This document shows, one piece after another, positions 47,872 through 57,012 of a DNA stretch of 64,000 bases. The notes under the pieces were generated by a model, which was not told the origin of the DNA, did no database searches, and saw only the letters and a program-made list of their open reading frames with translations. The DNA is from an uncultured Vampirovibrio sp. (GTDB lineage: Bacteria; Cyanobacteriota; Vampirovibrionia; Gastranaerophilales; Gastranaerophilaceae): NCBI GenBank assembly GCA_910577515.1, contig CAJTLW010000006.1, forward strand, positions 67,218 to 131,217, read 5' to 3'. The translations under genes and the position numbers were made by a program. Position 1 is the first letter of the stretch; each line of letters begins with the position of its first letter.

Positions 47872-49239
47872 TTGGAAAATTCGGATAGAAAAACAACTTC
47901 ATCTCTAAAGGTAGGAATTTTAACGGTAATCGCCCTTATGATTCTTATTTTTACCGTGCTTTGGATAAAAGGAAGAACACTTTCTGCCGGAGAACGTATC
48001 GAGGTTGTTTTCCATGATGTTAACGGTATAAGACCAGGTTCCGGTGTTCAGATGATGGGACTTAGAATAGGACAGATTGAAGAAATCACCCCTGTAATAA
48101 ACGGAAAAGACAGCTATGTTAAAGTAAAATTTGTTATTACAGAAAACAATGTTGAAATCCCTACTGCTGCAACAATTTCTATTCAACAATCCGGCCTTAT
48201 CGGAGAACAATTTTTAGAAGTAATGCCTCCAAAGGCAAAAACTGCCTACATTGAAACCTCAAAGCCAACAACTGCAATTAAAGACGGCCAATTAATTTTT
48301 ATGTACATAGAAAATGAATTAAAGGCTGTTGGAAAAGTGGAACAGGCTGAAGTTATACCTCTTGCATCTGCACCGATTGAATACAGAGCAAGATTTAAGA
48401 CAAAACATGCTCTAAAGCTTGATTTTATAATTGATATGCCGGGGCTTCATTTAGACCCGACAAATATTGATGCAAAATTTATGAATGGCCAAATCCTTTT
48501 CTATACAAGAAACGGAGAAGAAATTGTAATTCCAAAAACCGGCTCTCCTTACACAGTAATTGAGCCAATGAGAATAAGCGATTTTCTTGAATTGCAGTAT
48601 AAATCCGCTCAGGGGATGGCTGAAACCAACGAAAAAATTACACAAATTTTATCAGATGAATTTATTTATCAATTGAAAGATTCTGTTCAAAATATAAACC
48701 AGCTAACCGCAAAAGCAACAAGCACTATGGATAAAGCAGATGCTCTTTTAGATTCTTCAAAAGATGAATTAAGTTCAATTTTAAGCCAGTCAAATGTTTT
48801 AATTAAAAAACTTGTTGTGCTGTCTGATAACATAAACGGTATAGCATCAAATCAGGAATTACAGCAAAATTTAACTTCAACCGTAGCTTCCGTGGGCAAA
48901 TTATCGGATAATTTAAACACTATAATTGAAGATAAAAGCACAAAGGAAACTCTTGCAAACTTAAATCAGATATCTAAAAATTTGGCTGATATTTCAGTAT
49001 ACGTTAATGAATTTACAGATGACGAGAACGTTAAAAAAGATTTAAAACAAACAATTTCAGGGCTAAATAAGGCAATTGGCGAAATAAATAATAGCTTGGT
49101 AAAAACAAATTCAATGTGCGAAACAGATAAACTATCAGTTTCATCAGCCCTTTCTGATACTGTTGTGACCGCAAGAAACTTAAAACAGTTCTCTGAAAAA
49201 TTAAACAAAAGATTTTTACTATTCAGATTAATGTTTTAA
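47872..49239 (+). CDS. mlaD: MCE/MlaD-family lipid-binding protein with long helical tail
   Basis: 455 residues from a TTG start with AAGGAT upstream. One membrane helix (LKVGILTVIALMILIFTVLW) anchors the MCE domain (about 38-120: VVFHDVNGIRPGSGVQMMGL, GLIGEQFLEVMP). The C-terminal 200 residues are helical (DSVQNINQLTAKATSTMDKA to the end), so the hexameric ring could extend a needle towards the outer membrane, as in PqiB/YebT or TGD2. It is the substrate-binding partner of MlaEF. Confidence 0.92.
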   Translation: MENSDRKTTSSLKVGILTVIALMILIFTVLWIKGRTLSAGERIEVVFHDVNGIRPGSGVQMMGLRIGQIEEITPVINGKDSYVKVKFVITENNVEIPTAATISIQQSGLIGEQFLEVMPPKAKTAYIETSKPTTAIKDGQLIFMYIENELKAVGKVEQAEVIPLASAPIEYRARFKTKHALKLDFIIDMPGLHLDPTNIDAKFMNGQILFYTRNGEEIVIPKTGSPYTVIEPMRISDFLELQYKSAQGMAETNEKITQILSDEFIYQLKDSVQNINQLTAKATSTMDKADALLDSSKDELSSILSQSNVLIKKLVVLSDNINGIASNQELQQNLTSTVASVGKLSDNLNTIIEDKSTKETLANLNQISKNLADISVYVNEFTDDENVKKDLKQTISGLNKAIGEINNSLVKTNSMCETDKLSVSSALSDTVVTARNLKQFSEKLNKRFLLFRLMF

Positions 49240-49277
49240 TTTTAAACTGCTTTATTGAATAAAAGGCATTCTTTATA

Positions 49278-50360
49278 ATGAAGATAAAAAATTTAAAAGA
49301 AAAAATAACCGGGTTTCATTATAAAAAAACTTTTTCATTTTTAGAGCTTCCCTTGTATATATTGTTTTTTATCCCATCTGTTTTTTATTCCCTAATAATA
49401 AATTTAAAAAACTTTTTCTATAAAATAGAAGTTTTAAAAGAAGGTAAGTCAAAAGCTAAAATTATCTGTATAGGAAACCTCACAACAGGTGGTGTTGGCA
49501 AAACCCCGATTGTTATTGAATTTTGTAAATATTTATCCGCAAAAGGCAAAAAAATTGCCTCCTTAAGCCGGGGCTATGGCGGAAAATTAAAAGGAATAAA
49601 CGTTATAAAAGATTTTGAAGACAATATTTTAAGCAATGATGCTTCAATAATCGGGGATGAAGTTCAATTAATAGCCCAAAATTCAACACCTGAGCATAAT
49701 TTTGCAGTTATAACTTCATCAAACAGGCTTAATGGAGCAAATTATGCGTATGAAAATCTGGGTGCAGAAGTTATTCTGATGGATGACGGTTTTTCAAACA
49801 GAAAAATAAAAAAGGATTTAACAATCCTCCTTTTTGACAGTGAAAAATTTATCGGGAATGGTTTTTTACTTCCCCTTGGCCCCCTAAGAGAGTCGTTATC
49901 TGAAGCAAAGCGGGCTGACATTATAATAATTGTTGATAAAAATTCAAACAAAAACCTTTCTGGTGCCGTAAAATTTTTAGAAGAAAAATTTAGAAAACCT
50001 GTTTTTGTTTCAAAATTTATTGTGGATTATTTTTATAATATAAAAACCGGAGAAAAAATAGAAAGCACCGCCATAAAAGATGTTTTTGCCTTCTGCGGCA
50101 TTGGAAGCCCTGAGCAGTTTTATAATTATTTAAAAGATTTTAACCTTATTGGCAAAAAAAGCTACAATGACCATTACAGCTATAAAAAAGAAGATATTGA
50201 AACTATTTTAAATGAAGCAAAAAATGCTAAATACATTATTACAACCGAAAAAGATGCCGTTAAAATAAAAGATTTAATTCCCACTTCTGCCAAAATCTTT
50301 GCAATGAAACTCAAACCAGAGCTTGATTTTGAAAGTATCTTGAAAGATTTTACAGCATAA
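49278..50360 (+). CDS. lpxK: Tetraacyldisaccharide 4'-kinase (lipid A)
   Basis: 360 residues. It phosphorylates the lipid A disaccharide at the 4' position. After a membrane-associated N-terminus (LPLYILFFIPSVFYSLI) comes the P-loop GNLTTGGVGKTPIVIEF, then LSRGYGGK, MDDGFSNR and LLPLGPLRESL. Its presence shows that the organism makes lipid A. The last 11 bases overlap the convergent barrel gene. Confidence 0.96.
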   Translation: MKIKNLKEKITGFHYKKTFSFLELPLYILFFIPSVFYSLIINLKNFFYKIEVLKEGKSKAKIICIGNLTTGGVGKTPIVIEFCKYLSAKGKKIASLSRGYGGKLKGINVIKDFEDNILSNDASIIGDEVQLIAQNSTPEHNFAVITSSNRLNGANYAYENLGAEVILMDDGFSNRKIKKDLTILLFDSEKFIGNGFLLPLGPLRESLSEAKRADIIIIVDKNSNKNLSGAVKFLEEKFRKPVFVSKFIVDYFYNIKTGEKIESTAIKDVFAFCGIGSPEQFYNYLKDFNLIGKKSYNDHYSYKKEDIETILNEAKNAKYIITTEKDAVKIKDLIPTSAKIFAMKLKPELDFESILKDFTA

Positions 50361-51408
50361 TTTGTGTTAAAAAATTTATTGAATTTGAATCATTATTTAA
50401 ACCGGGATTTAAAGTATATGTATAATCAAGCCCAAATCTAAAGCGTTGTTTAAAAACATAATAATTAAGCCCGACAGTATATTTCTGCACAGTGGTATCT
50501 GGCTGTTTTGTATTATAATCAAAAATATCATATCTTAAAGCAAGCTGCAGCTTTTCGTTTAAATCATATACAAAGGTTGAATAAAACCCTTCCTGCTTAT
50601 TTGGATTATATTCTGAAGAATTTGACCCATCTGCATAAGCGTATTCAATATTAAATAAAAATTTATCATACTCCCATTCTAAACCGCTACCAAAAACGCT
50701 ATAGCCGCTGCCTGCTGCCCCGACATTCGTCCCTGCACCGATTTTTAAATCTTTAAATATATGATTTTTTTCATAAAAAGGCTTATAGCTCAACCAACCT
50801 GCAAATTCCGCTCCATCTGTCACATCTTGCAAATATCTTGTAGAAGAAAAACCTCCGGCACAATAGCTAAAACCGTTATAATTACCGGTATACTTTACCC
50901 CAAGCGCCCTTGCATCATTAAAATTATCCCCTATTTGCGCTCTTTTTGAAAACATAAGATTATAAGTACTTTTTGACCCCTCTATTCCAAAAGGCAGCCT
51001 TGAATTTCCGATTACAATCTTATGATTATTATTTATCTGCCTTTCAAAATAAACATCTGATAATTTCCCCAAAAATTTATTATCCAAATCATCTACATTT
51101 CTGGTGAAATTTGACACAATTTTTATTTTATTTTTGCTCTCATCAAATTTAATTTCCCCGCCGCCTTCTAAAATAAAAGGATACGTAAAATTTGAACGTT
51201 CTTCTTTAATATCAGCATCATACACTCCTCTAAAATTTAAAACAGGTGAAAATTCATTAATATATGATTTTTGAAACAAAACTTTTTTAGGTTCATCAAA
51301 TTTAAGTTCGAATTCTGCATTCTTTGGAAGAGTAATCTCTTCCTCAATAGCAAAACAAACATCCGGAAACAAGAGTAATATTAAGAATATAAGAATGAGC
51401 TTTTTCAT
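50350..51408 (-). CDS. Outer-membrane beta-barrel (porin-like) protein
   Basis: About 352 residues from the ATG at 51408; a TTG seven codons upstream would only lengthen the signal peptide. Residues 1-21 are a signal peptide (KKLILIFLILLLFPDVCFA). The mature protein alternates polar and apolar residues, as in phosphate-selective (OprP-like) porins: VYFERQINNNHKIVIGNSRL, PFGIEGSKST, FLFNIEYAYADGS and LNYYVFKQRFRFGLDYTY. No S-layer homology domain is present. It has an unknown solute. It is convergent with lpxK. Confidence 0.75.
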   Translation of the reverse strand: MKKLILIFLILLLFPDVCFAIEEEITLPKNAEFELKFDEPKKVLFQKSYINEFSPVLNFRGVYDADIKEERSNFTYPFILEGGGEIKFDESKNKIKIVSNFTRNVDDLDNKFLGKLSDVYFERQINNNHKIVIGNSRLPFGIEGSKSTYNLMFSKRAQIGDNFNDARALGVKYTGNYNGFSYCAGGFSSTRYLQDVTDGAEFAGWLSYKPFYEKNHIFKDLKIGAGTNVGAAGSGYSVFGSGLEWEYDKFLFNIEYAYADGSNSSEYNPNKQEGFYSTFVYDLNEKLQLALRYDIFDYNTKQPDTTVQKYTVGLNYYVFKQRFRFGLDYTYTLNPGLNNDSNSINFLTQIML

Positions 51409-51442
51409 GTTGAATTTTAATAATAGCAAAAAATTTTATGAA

Positions 51443-51471
51443 TGACAAAAATAATTACTTTATGTTATACT
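51443..51471 (+). promoter_or_regulatory. Promoter of the rimP-nusA unit
   Basis: TGACAA (51443-51448), 17-base spacer, TATACT (51466-51471). The predicted RNA start lies at or just before the perfect 14-bp hairpin that opens the leader. Confidence 0.55.
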
Positions 51472-51474
51472 AGA

Positions 51475-51508
51475 TTTGTGCTTGAAAAGTATTATTTTCA
51501 AGCACAAA
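51475..51508 (+). promoter_or_regulatory. Perfect 14-bp hairpin at the 5' end of the rimP leader
   Basis: TTTGTGCTTGAAAA (51475-51488) and TTTTCAAGCACAAA (51495-51508) with a 6-base loop. There is no T-run, so it may be a 5' stabiliser or a protein-binding site. It is the first structure in the leader. Confidence 0.6.
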
Positions 51509-51530
51509 GAAAACAATTTGCACTTTGATT

Positions 51531-51560
51531 AAAGAGCGGCCGTTACACCCGCTCTTTTTT
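51531..51560 (+). terminator. Attenuator-like terminator immediately upstream of rimP
   Basis: AAAGAGCGG (51531-51539) and CCGCTCTTT (51549-51557), 9-base loop, followed by T to 51560, ending 16 bases before the rimP ATG. As it lies between promoter and gene, it can act as a conditional terminator. Confidence 0.7.
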
Positions 51561-51576
51561 AAAGGGAAATGAAAAA

Positions 51577-52083
51577 ATGACACAACAGTTTAATAAAAAA
51601 CAGGTAATTGAAAAAATTATGCCGGTAATTGACAACACTGCAATGAGGCATAATTTAATCCCTTTGGAAGTTTCTCTTGAAAAAGAAAACGGCCACTGGT
51701 TTTTAAGAATTTTTATATACTCGCCGGATCATCCTGTTAACCATAGCGATTGCGAACATATAACACGGGGATTGGGGGATTTATTGGATGAACTTATTCC
51801 TTTTAAATATTACCTTGAAGTGTCATCTCCTGGATTAGAGCGACGTCTTAAATCAACAAAAGAATATGTAATTTTTAAAGGCCATAATGTAATAATCAAG
51901 GTAAAAGAGCCGATTGACGATAATTACCCTAAAAAATTCGGTGCAAAAATTTTAGATTATAATGAAGGCTTAGGGGTTAAAATTTTAACCAGCGATACAA
52001 AAAAAGAATATACAATAAATTTGGATAATATTTTTTCAACAAGATTAGATGATGTAGATTTTAAAGAAGATAAAGGAGAATAG
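51577..52083 (+). CDS. rimP: Ribosome maturation factor RimP
   Basis: 168 residues. It assists 30S assembly. N-terminal domain with LIPLEVSLEKENGHWFLRIF and SDCEHITRGLGDLLD, then YYLEVSSPGLERRLKS, the strongest RimP signature; C-terminal SH3-like domain. It lies 2 bases before nusA, the usual rimP-nusA order. Confidence 0.96.
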   Translation: MTQQFNKKQVIEKIMPVIDNTAMRHNLIPLEVSLEKENGHWFLRIFIYSPDHPVNHSDCEHITRGLGDLLDELIPFKYYLEVSSPGLERRLKSTKEYVIFKGHNVIIKVKEPIDDNYPKKFGAKILDYNEGLGVKILTSDTKKEYTINLDNIFSTRLDDVDFKEDKGE

Positions 52084-52085
52084 GC

Positions 52086-53288
52086 ATGATAAAGATTGGA
52101 ACTGCGTTATTTGAAGCTGCCGAACAATTGGAAAGAGAAAAAGGGATTTCAAAAGATGTTTTAGTATCATCTCTTTGCGATGCTTTGGTTGCAGGATATA
52201 AAAAACACATTAAAGATAAAGATGCTGAAAATGTTGAAGCAATTTTAGACGAAACAGCCGGTGAAATCGGCGTTTTTAGAACAAAACTTGTGGTTGAAAA
52301 TGTTGAAAACCCCGATACCCAAATTTCACTTGAAGATGCAAAAGAAATTGATGATGAAGTAGAAATTGATGATGAAGTAAAAATTGAAGTAACTCCTGAA
52401 AACTTTGGACGTATCGCAGCTCAAAGTGCAAAACAGGTTATTACCCAAAGAATAAGGGAAGCTGAACGCAAAATGGTTTTAGATGAATTTTTATCTAAAA
52501 AAGGCACTCTTATCACAGGTATAGTTCAAAGAAAAGATGAAAGAAATAACGTTATTGTAAATATCGGAAAAACAGATGCCGTAATGCCAACAAGAGAGCA
52601 AATCCCGGGCGAATATTATAAACCCGGAAACAGAATAAGGGTGTTTGTTTTAAACGTTAAAGAAACAACAAGACTTCCGCAGGTGATTGTATCTCAGGCT
52701 CACTCTGAAATCGTAAGAGAATTATTTGAGCTTGAAGTTCCTGAAATTGAAGATGGTATTGTTGAAATTAAATCTATCGCACGTGAAGCAGGCTTTAGAA
52801 CAAAACTTGCAGTATGGTCTAATGACCCTTCAGTGGATAGCGTTGGTGCCTGCATCGGGCCAAGAGGTTCAAGAATTCAAACTATCGTTGGCGAATTAAA
52901 AAATGAAAAAATTGATATTGTAAGATATTCTTTAGACCCTGTAGAATACATTGTAAATGCACTTTCACCTGCAAGAATTATTTCGGTTGATATTTTAGCA
53001 GATGAAGAAACAAGAAAAGAAGCGTTTGTAATCGTTCCAGATGATCAATTATCTCTTGCAATCGGCCGTGAGGGGCAAAACGTACGCCTTGCACACAGAT
53101 TAACAGGCTGGAAAATAGATATCAAGAGCGAATCTCAAGCAGCACAAATGGAGAAGCAGGCTCAAAAAGATACTGCAAAAGATGCTGAAGAAAATATTGA
53201 AGAAGCGCCAGCAGTTGAAGAAGCAATTGAAGAAACTGCAATAGAAGCTGTTGAAGAAACCAAAGAAGCTGAAACAACAGAAGAATAG
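52086..53288 (+). CDS. nusA: Transcription termination/antitermination factor NusA
   Basis: 400 residues. The N-terminal RNA polymerase-binding domain (about 1-125) is followed by S1 (GTLITGIVQRKDERNNVIVNIG) and two KH domains (VGACIGPRGSRIQTIVGEL and LAIGREGQNVRLAHRLTGW). A glutamate/alanine-rich tail (about 355-400) takes the place of other C-terminal modules. infB, which normally follows, is absent; an Fmt-like gene is next. Confidence 0.97.
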   Translation: MIKIGTALFEAAEQLEREKGISKDVLVSSLCDALVAGYKKHIKDKDAENVEAILDETAGEIGVFRTKLVVENVENPDTQISLEDAKEIDDEVEIDDEVKIEVTPENFGRIAAQSAKQVITQRIREAERKMVLDEFLSKKGTLITGIVQRKDERNNVIVNIGKTDAVMPTREQIPGEYYKPGNRIRVFVLNVKETTRLPQVIVSQAHSEIVRELFELEVPEIEDGIVEIKSIAREAGFRTKLAVWSNDPSVDSVGACIGPRGSRIQTIVGELKNEKIDIVRYSLDPVEYIVNALSPARIISVDILADEETRKEAFVIVPDDQLSLAIGREGQNVRLAHRLTGWKIDIKSESQAAQMEKQAQKDTAKDAEENIEEAPAVEEAIEETAIEAVEETKEAETTEE

Positions 53289-53300
53289 GCGTTTTGGAAA

Positions 53301-54194
53301 ATGAAAATTGTTGTGGCAGGATATGATAAAATGCTTGCTGCCCTTATTTTAGGGGCAAAACTTAGAAACCACAACATTTTAGGCGCATTTAGAATTGACA
53401 GGGTAAAGTATTCAAATTTTACCCTGTTTTTTAAAGACATTTTTGCCCCGTCAATTGATTACTCATTTTTAAAAAGCCATAAAATTTATGATATCAAAGC
53501 AAAAAGCGTTAATTCAAAAGAATTTATAAACCAAATAAAACGTCTAAACCCTGATGTTATTTTAGTCGGAAGCTGGTCTGAAAAATTTGGCACAGAAATT
53601 TTATCCTTGCCAAAATACGGAGTGCTTAATTGTCATCCTTCACTTTTGCCAAACCATAGAGGTGCAAACCCTTATTTTTGGGCAATTTATTCAGGCGATA
53701 CAAAAACAGGAATCACTTTCCATAAGATGGATGAAAATTTTGACACAGGTGAAATTTTGATGCAGGGCGCTTTTGATATTGACCCTAATACAACAGGTGG
53801 TGCCTTAAAAAATAAAGCAGCAAAGGTAGCAGAAATTATGATAGGCGACCTTCTGGATGACCTTGAACACAAAAGAATTATCCCGATAATTCAGGATGAA
53901 ACCAAAGCAGTTTATGATAAATACCCGTTTGATGGGATCGATATTGTTGATTTTAAAGAAACTGCACAAAAAACTTACGATAGAATACGCGGATTAAAAC
54001 CCTGGGGCTATTGCTCCTGTGTGTTAAAAACACCAAAAAGAGAAACTGTTTACAGAATAAAATCCGCAAAAATCTCAGATATAAACTGCAATTTAGACGA
54101 TTTTAACCCGGGCGATATCATCCAAAACAACAAAGAACGAAATATCTTCACCGTTAAATGCCTTGACCTTGCAATAGAAATAAGGGTGTTTTAA
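53301..54194 (+). CDS. Formyltransferase-family protein (Fmt-like)
   Basis: 297 residues. The formyltetrahydrofolate-dependent transferase core has the catalytic triad N110, H112 and D148 in NCHPSLLPNHRGANP and MDENFDTGEI. A C-terminal domain (RIRGLKPWGY and on) resembles Fmt_C. The N-terminus lacks the FxGTPxFA motif of true methionyl-tRNA formyltransferase, so it may act on tRNA or on an amino sugar. It starts 12 bases after nusA and is likely cotranscribed. Confidence 0.8.
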   Translation: MKIVVAGYDKMLAALILGAKLRNHNILGAFRIDRVKYSNFTLFFKDIFAPSIDYSFLKSHKIYDIKAKSVNSKEFINQIKRLNPDVILVGSWSEKFGTEILSLPKYGVLNCHPSLLPNHRGANPYFWAIYSGDTKTGITFHKMDENFDTGEILMQGAFDIDPNTTGGALKNKAAKVAEIMIGDLLDDLEHKRIIPIIQDETKAVYDKYPFDGIDIVDFKETAQKTYDRIRGLKPWGYCSCVLKTPKRETVYRIKSAKISDINCNLDDFNPGDIIQNNKERNIFTVKCLDLAIEIRVF

Positions 54195-54199
54195 TAATT

Positions 54200-54640
54200 T
54201 TATGTTATCTGAAACGGACATTTTGAGCAGCGGGCTTTAGGGTGCAGCATCAAATTATCCTCTAAATCATACATCTTTGCAACGCGTGTAATAAGTTTAT
54301 TTCTGCACACAGGACATAAAAGAACAAACCCTTTATTACCCTCATTTTCAAGAATTAAATTCTTTAACTCATCAATATCCGCTTTGCCCTGGTTAGTAAA
54401 ATGAAAATCTTCGTTTTTTTCATAAATTTTCACTTCCCCTAAAGAGGTTTTTAAGCCCTTGGCAAGTTTCTGCCTTACCGTAGAGGACAAAAATAATTCA
54501 ACCCCTGATTCGATATTTGCAATCTCATCAATCGTTAAATTGCACCTTTTGGCTAAGCCCGTCTGCGAAAGCCCGAGCTTTTCCCTTGTTTCTGATACAA
54601 ACTGTGCCAGAGTAGGATATTTTTTAACTTCTTTTTGCAA
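54200..54640 (-). CDS. Xre-type HTH protein with C-terminal zinc ribbon
   Basis: 146 residues. The N-terminal helix-turn-helix (FVSETREKLGLSQTGLAKRC, NLTIDEIANIESG) is the Xre fold. The C-terminal region has two CxxC pairs, CPVC and CSKC (residues about 107-142), able to bind one zinc. The joining of a promoter-binding HTH with a zinc ribbon suggests a DNA-associated or metal-sensing regulator. Convergent with the formyltransferase gene; 14 bases after secF start region. Confidence 0.8.
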   Translation of the reverse strand: MQKEVKKYPTLAQFVSETREKLGLSQTGLAKRCNLTIDEIANIESGVELFLSSTVRQKLAKGLKTSLGEVKIYEKNEDFHFTNQGKADIDELKNLILENEGNKGFVLLCPVCRNKLITRVAKMYDLEDNLMLHPKARCSKCPFQIT

Positions 54641-54654
54641 AACTAACTTTTTTC

Positions 54655-55656
54655 CTATGCCGCAGTTTTCTTCAGGGCATTCTTATCTCTGATTTCTTTA
54701 TCCCAAGCTAAAAGCACGCTTGCAAAGAAAATACTTGAATAAGTACCCACTGCAATACCTAAAATCATTGCAAGGATAAATTCTTTTGTAGTAGAGCCGC
54801 CAAAGAAATATAAAGCACCTAAAGTTAAAAGAGTTGTAATTGAAGTATTCAAGCTTCTTGCAAGAGTTTGGTTAACAGAAGCATTTACAATTTCATTAAA
54901 CGTATATTTTTTTGCCAAAAATCTGTTATTTTCACGCACCCTGTCAAATACAACGATGGTATCATGCACAGAAAACCCTACAACCGTAAGCACCGCCGTT
55001 ATAAAAAGTGCATCCACATAAACGTTTAAAAATATAGACATAATAGCAAACACACCGATTACAAATAAAGCATCATGCACCAAAGATAACAAAGTAATCA
55101 CTGCATAATCGGTTTTAAATCTGAATGAAATATAAACAACAATCCCTAAAAACGCCAATAATAGCGCAACAATTGAATTTTTCAATAATTCTGAACCAAG
55201 TGAAGGCCCAACTGATGTTGTTTGAACAAGTTCTGATGAATCAACCTCGCTTGATATAATGCTGCTTATTTTATCAACGGTTTCGCCTGTTTTATCATCT
55301 ATAAAACCTGTTTTAACAGAGATGATATTTTTAATTCCGTTAGAATTTACCTGCCCTGCATTGTCGTTATTAATATTTTGTACAACAGGGGTCATAAACC
55401 CTTCTTTTACCATATTTTCCCTGATTTTTCCGATGTTATCAACCGTAACATCACCTTTTACGGCATATTGCAAAATCGTTCCGCCGGTAAAATCAATACC
55501 TAGTTTTACAGGAGCATGATTTGCCTGTGTTGCCATCAAATAAATAATCGCCGCAATACAGGGAATTAAAAGCACAGCGCTGATTGAAAGCCAGAGCCAT
55601 CTGTATTTTACAACATCTATTATTTGCTTTTGGTTCATTAAATTAGGGTTTGCCAT
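54655..55656 (-). CDS. secF: Protein export membrane protein SecF
   Basis: 333 residues with six transmembrane helices. LGIDFTGGTILQ, the first periplasmic domain, SLGSELLKNSIVALLLA, VGFSVHDTIVVFDRVREN and SINTSITTLLTLGALYFFGG-type motif (SLNTSITTLL) are diagnostic. It works with SecD and the proton-motive force to pull proteins out of the Sec channel. It lies 45 bases after secD. Confidence 0.97.
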   Translation of the reverse strand: MANPNLMNQKQIIDVVKYRWLWLSISAVLLIPCIAAIIYLMATQANHAPVKLGIDFTGGTILQYAVKGDVTVDNIGKIRENMVKEGFMTPVVQNINNDNAGQVNSNGIKNIISVKTGFIDDKTGETVDKISSIISSEVDSSELVQTTSVGPSLGSELLKNSIVALLLAFLGIVVYISFRFKTDYAVITLLSLVHDALFVIGVFAIMSIFLNVYVDALFITAVLTVVGFSVHDTIVVFDRVRENNRFLAKKYTFNEIVNASVNQTLARSLNTSITTLLTLGALYFFGGSTTKEFILAMILGIAVGTYSSIFFASVLLAWDKEIRDKNALKKTAA

Positions 55657-55701
55657 TTTTTTATATATCTCCTTTTAGAAAATTTCAAATTATTAAATAA
55701 A

Positions 55702-57012
55702 TTAGTCAAGTACTCCGAATTTTGCTTTTTCTTTCTTTGTTTCGGTTGCAACAAAAGCATTTTGAATATCTGATTGTTTAAGACCGAACAATGCAGGGTG
55801 TTTTAATTCACCTGTACCAAAAATAAGGTGCATAAAGTTTTTGGTAACTGTAATTGCAGAGAACATACTAACTAAAACACCTATTGCAAGGGTTAGCGCA
55901 AATCCTTTTACAATGCTTGTTCCCAAAATATAAAGAATGACACAGGTTATAATCGTTGTCATATTTGAATCAAAAATACTTGTAAAAGCTCTGTCAAAGC
56001 CTGAGTTTATCGCCGTAAACAAGCTTCTTCCGGCTCTTAATTCTTCTTTTGTTCTTTCAAATATCAAAATGTTAGCATCTACTGCCATACCGATACTCAA
56101 TATAAAACCTGCAATACCTGCAAGAGTTAATGTTACAGGAATTATTTTAAATATTGCAAATACAATCACACTATAAATACAAAGTGCAATACAAGCTATA
56201 AAGCCAGGCACTCTATAGTAAAGAACCATAAATATCATAACCAGAGAAAGCCCGATTAAACCTGCAAACTTTGATTTATCAATACTATCAGCTCCAAGGG
56301 TAGGCCCGATTGAATTTTCTTCAATAATTTCAGCACCCACAGGCAAAGCCCCGGCGTTTAATAAATCTACCATTTCTTTTGCCTGTTTATATTCAAAACC
56401 ATCGCCCCCGCCTGTAATTTGAGCATTTCCGCCTGTAATTTCTTCATTTATCCTTGGGGATGATTGGAGTTTTCCGTTGAAAAATATAGCCATCGGCTGA
56501 CCAACAAGCCTTCTTGTAAGATTGCCAAATTTTTTAGCCCCTTCAGGATTAAATTCCAATGAAACAATCCATTCTCCTGTCTGAGATGTTGCAACGGATG
56601 ATTTCTTTAAATCTTTACCGGTTAAACCTGTACCTTTCCAAAGCTGGTTACCATCTTTATCGGTACCGTTTGGCTCTTTAAATTCTAGTTCAGCAGTTTC
56701 ACCCAAAAATTCTTTGGCTTTAGCAGTATCTGAAATATTAGGAATTTCAATTAAAAGTCTGTTTTCACCCACCTTTTGAACAACCGTTTCACCAACGCCC
56801 ATAGCATTTACACGGTTTTCAATTGCATATTGCAAACTATCCATAATTTCAGGCGTTATTTTTTTCACAGTTTCAGATGTCTGTGCTTCAAGCATCAGTC
56901 TTGAACCGCCAACCAAATCAAGCCCTAAGGACGTCGGTTTTTTCCAAATAGTAACCAAAGATAATATAACTATTAATACAATCGCCCAAAAGAGAATAAT
57001 TTTGTTTTTCAT
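55702..57012 (-). CDS. secD: Protein export membrane protein SecD
   Basis: 436 residues. SLGLDLVGGSRLMLEAQT at the N-terminus, the periplasmic domain with ENRVNAMGVGETVVQKVG, then SIGPTLGADSIDKSKFAG, MAVDANILIFERTKEELRAG and the last helix bundle. It forms the SecDF motor with the next gene. Confidence 0.97.
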   Translation of the reverse strand: MKNKIILFWAIVLIVILSLVTIWKKPTSLGLDLVGGSRLMLEAQTSETVKKITPEIMDSLQYAIENRVNAMGVGETVVQKVGENRLLIEIPNISDTAKAKEFLGETAELEFKEPNGTDKDGNQLWKGTGLTGKDLKKSSVATSQTGEWIVSLEFNPEGAKKFGNLTRRLVGQPMAIFFNGKLQSSPRINEEITGGNAQITGGGDGFEYKQAKEMVDLLNAGALPVGAEIIEENSIGPTLGADSIDKSKFAGLIGLSLVMIFMVLYYRVPGFIACIALCIYSVIVFAIFKIIPVTLTLAGIAGFILSIGMAVDANILIFERTKEELRAGRSLFTAINSGFDRAFTSIFDSNMTTIITCVILYILGTSIVKGFALTLAIGVLVSMFSAITVTKNFMHLIFGTGELKHPALFGLKQSDIQNAFVATETKKEKAKFGVLD

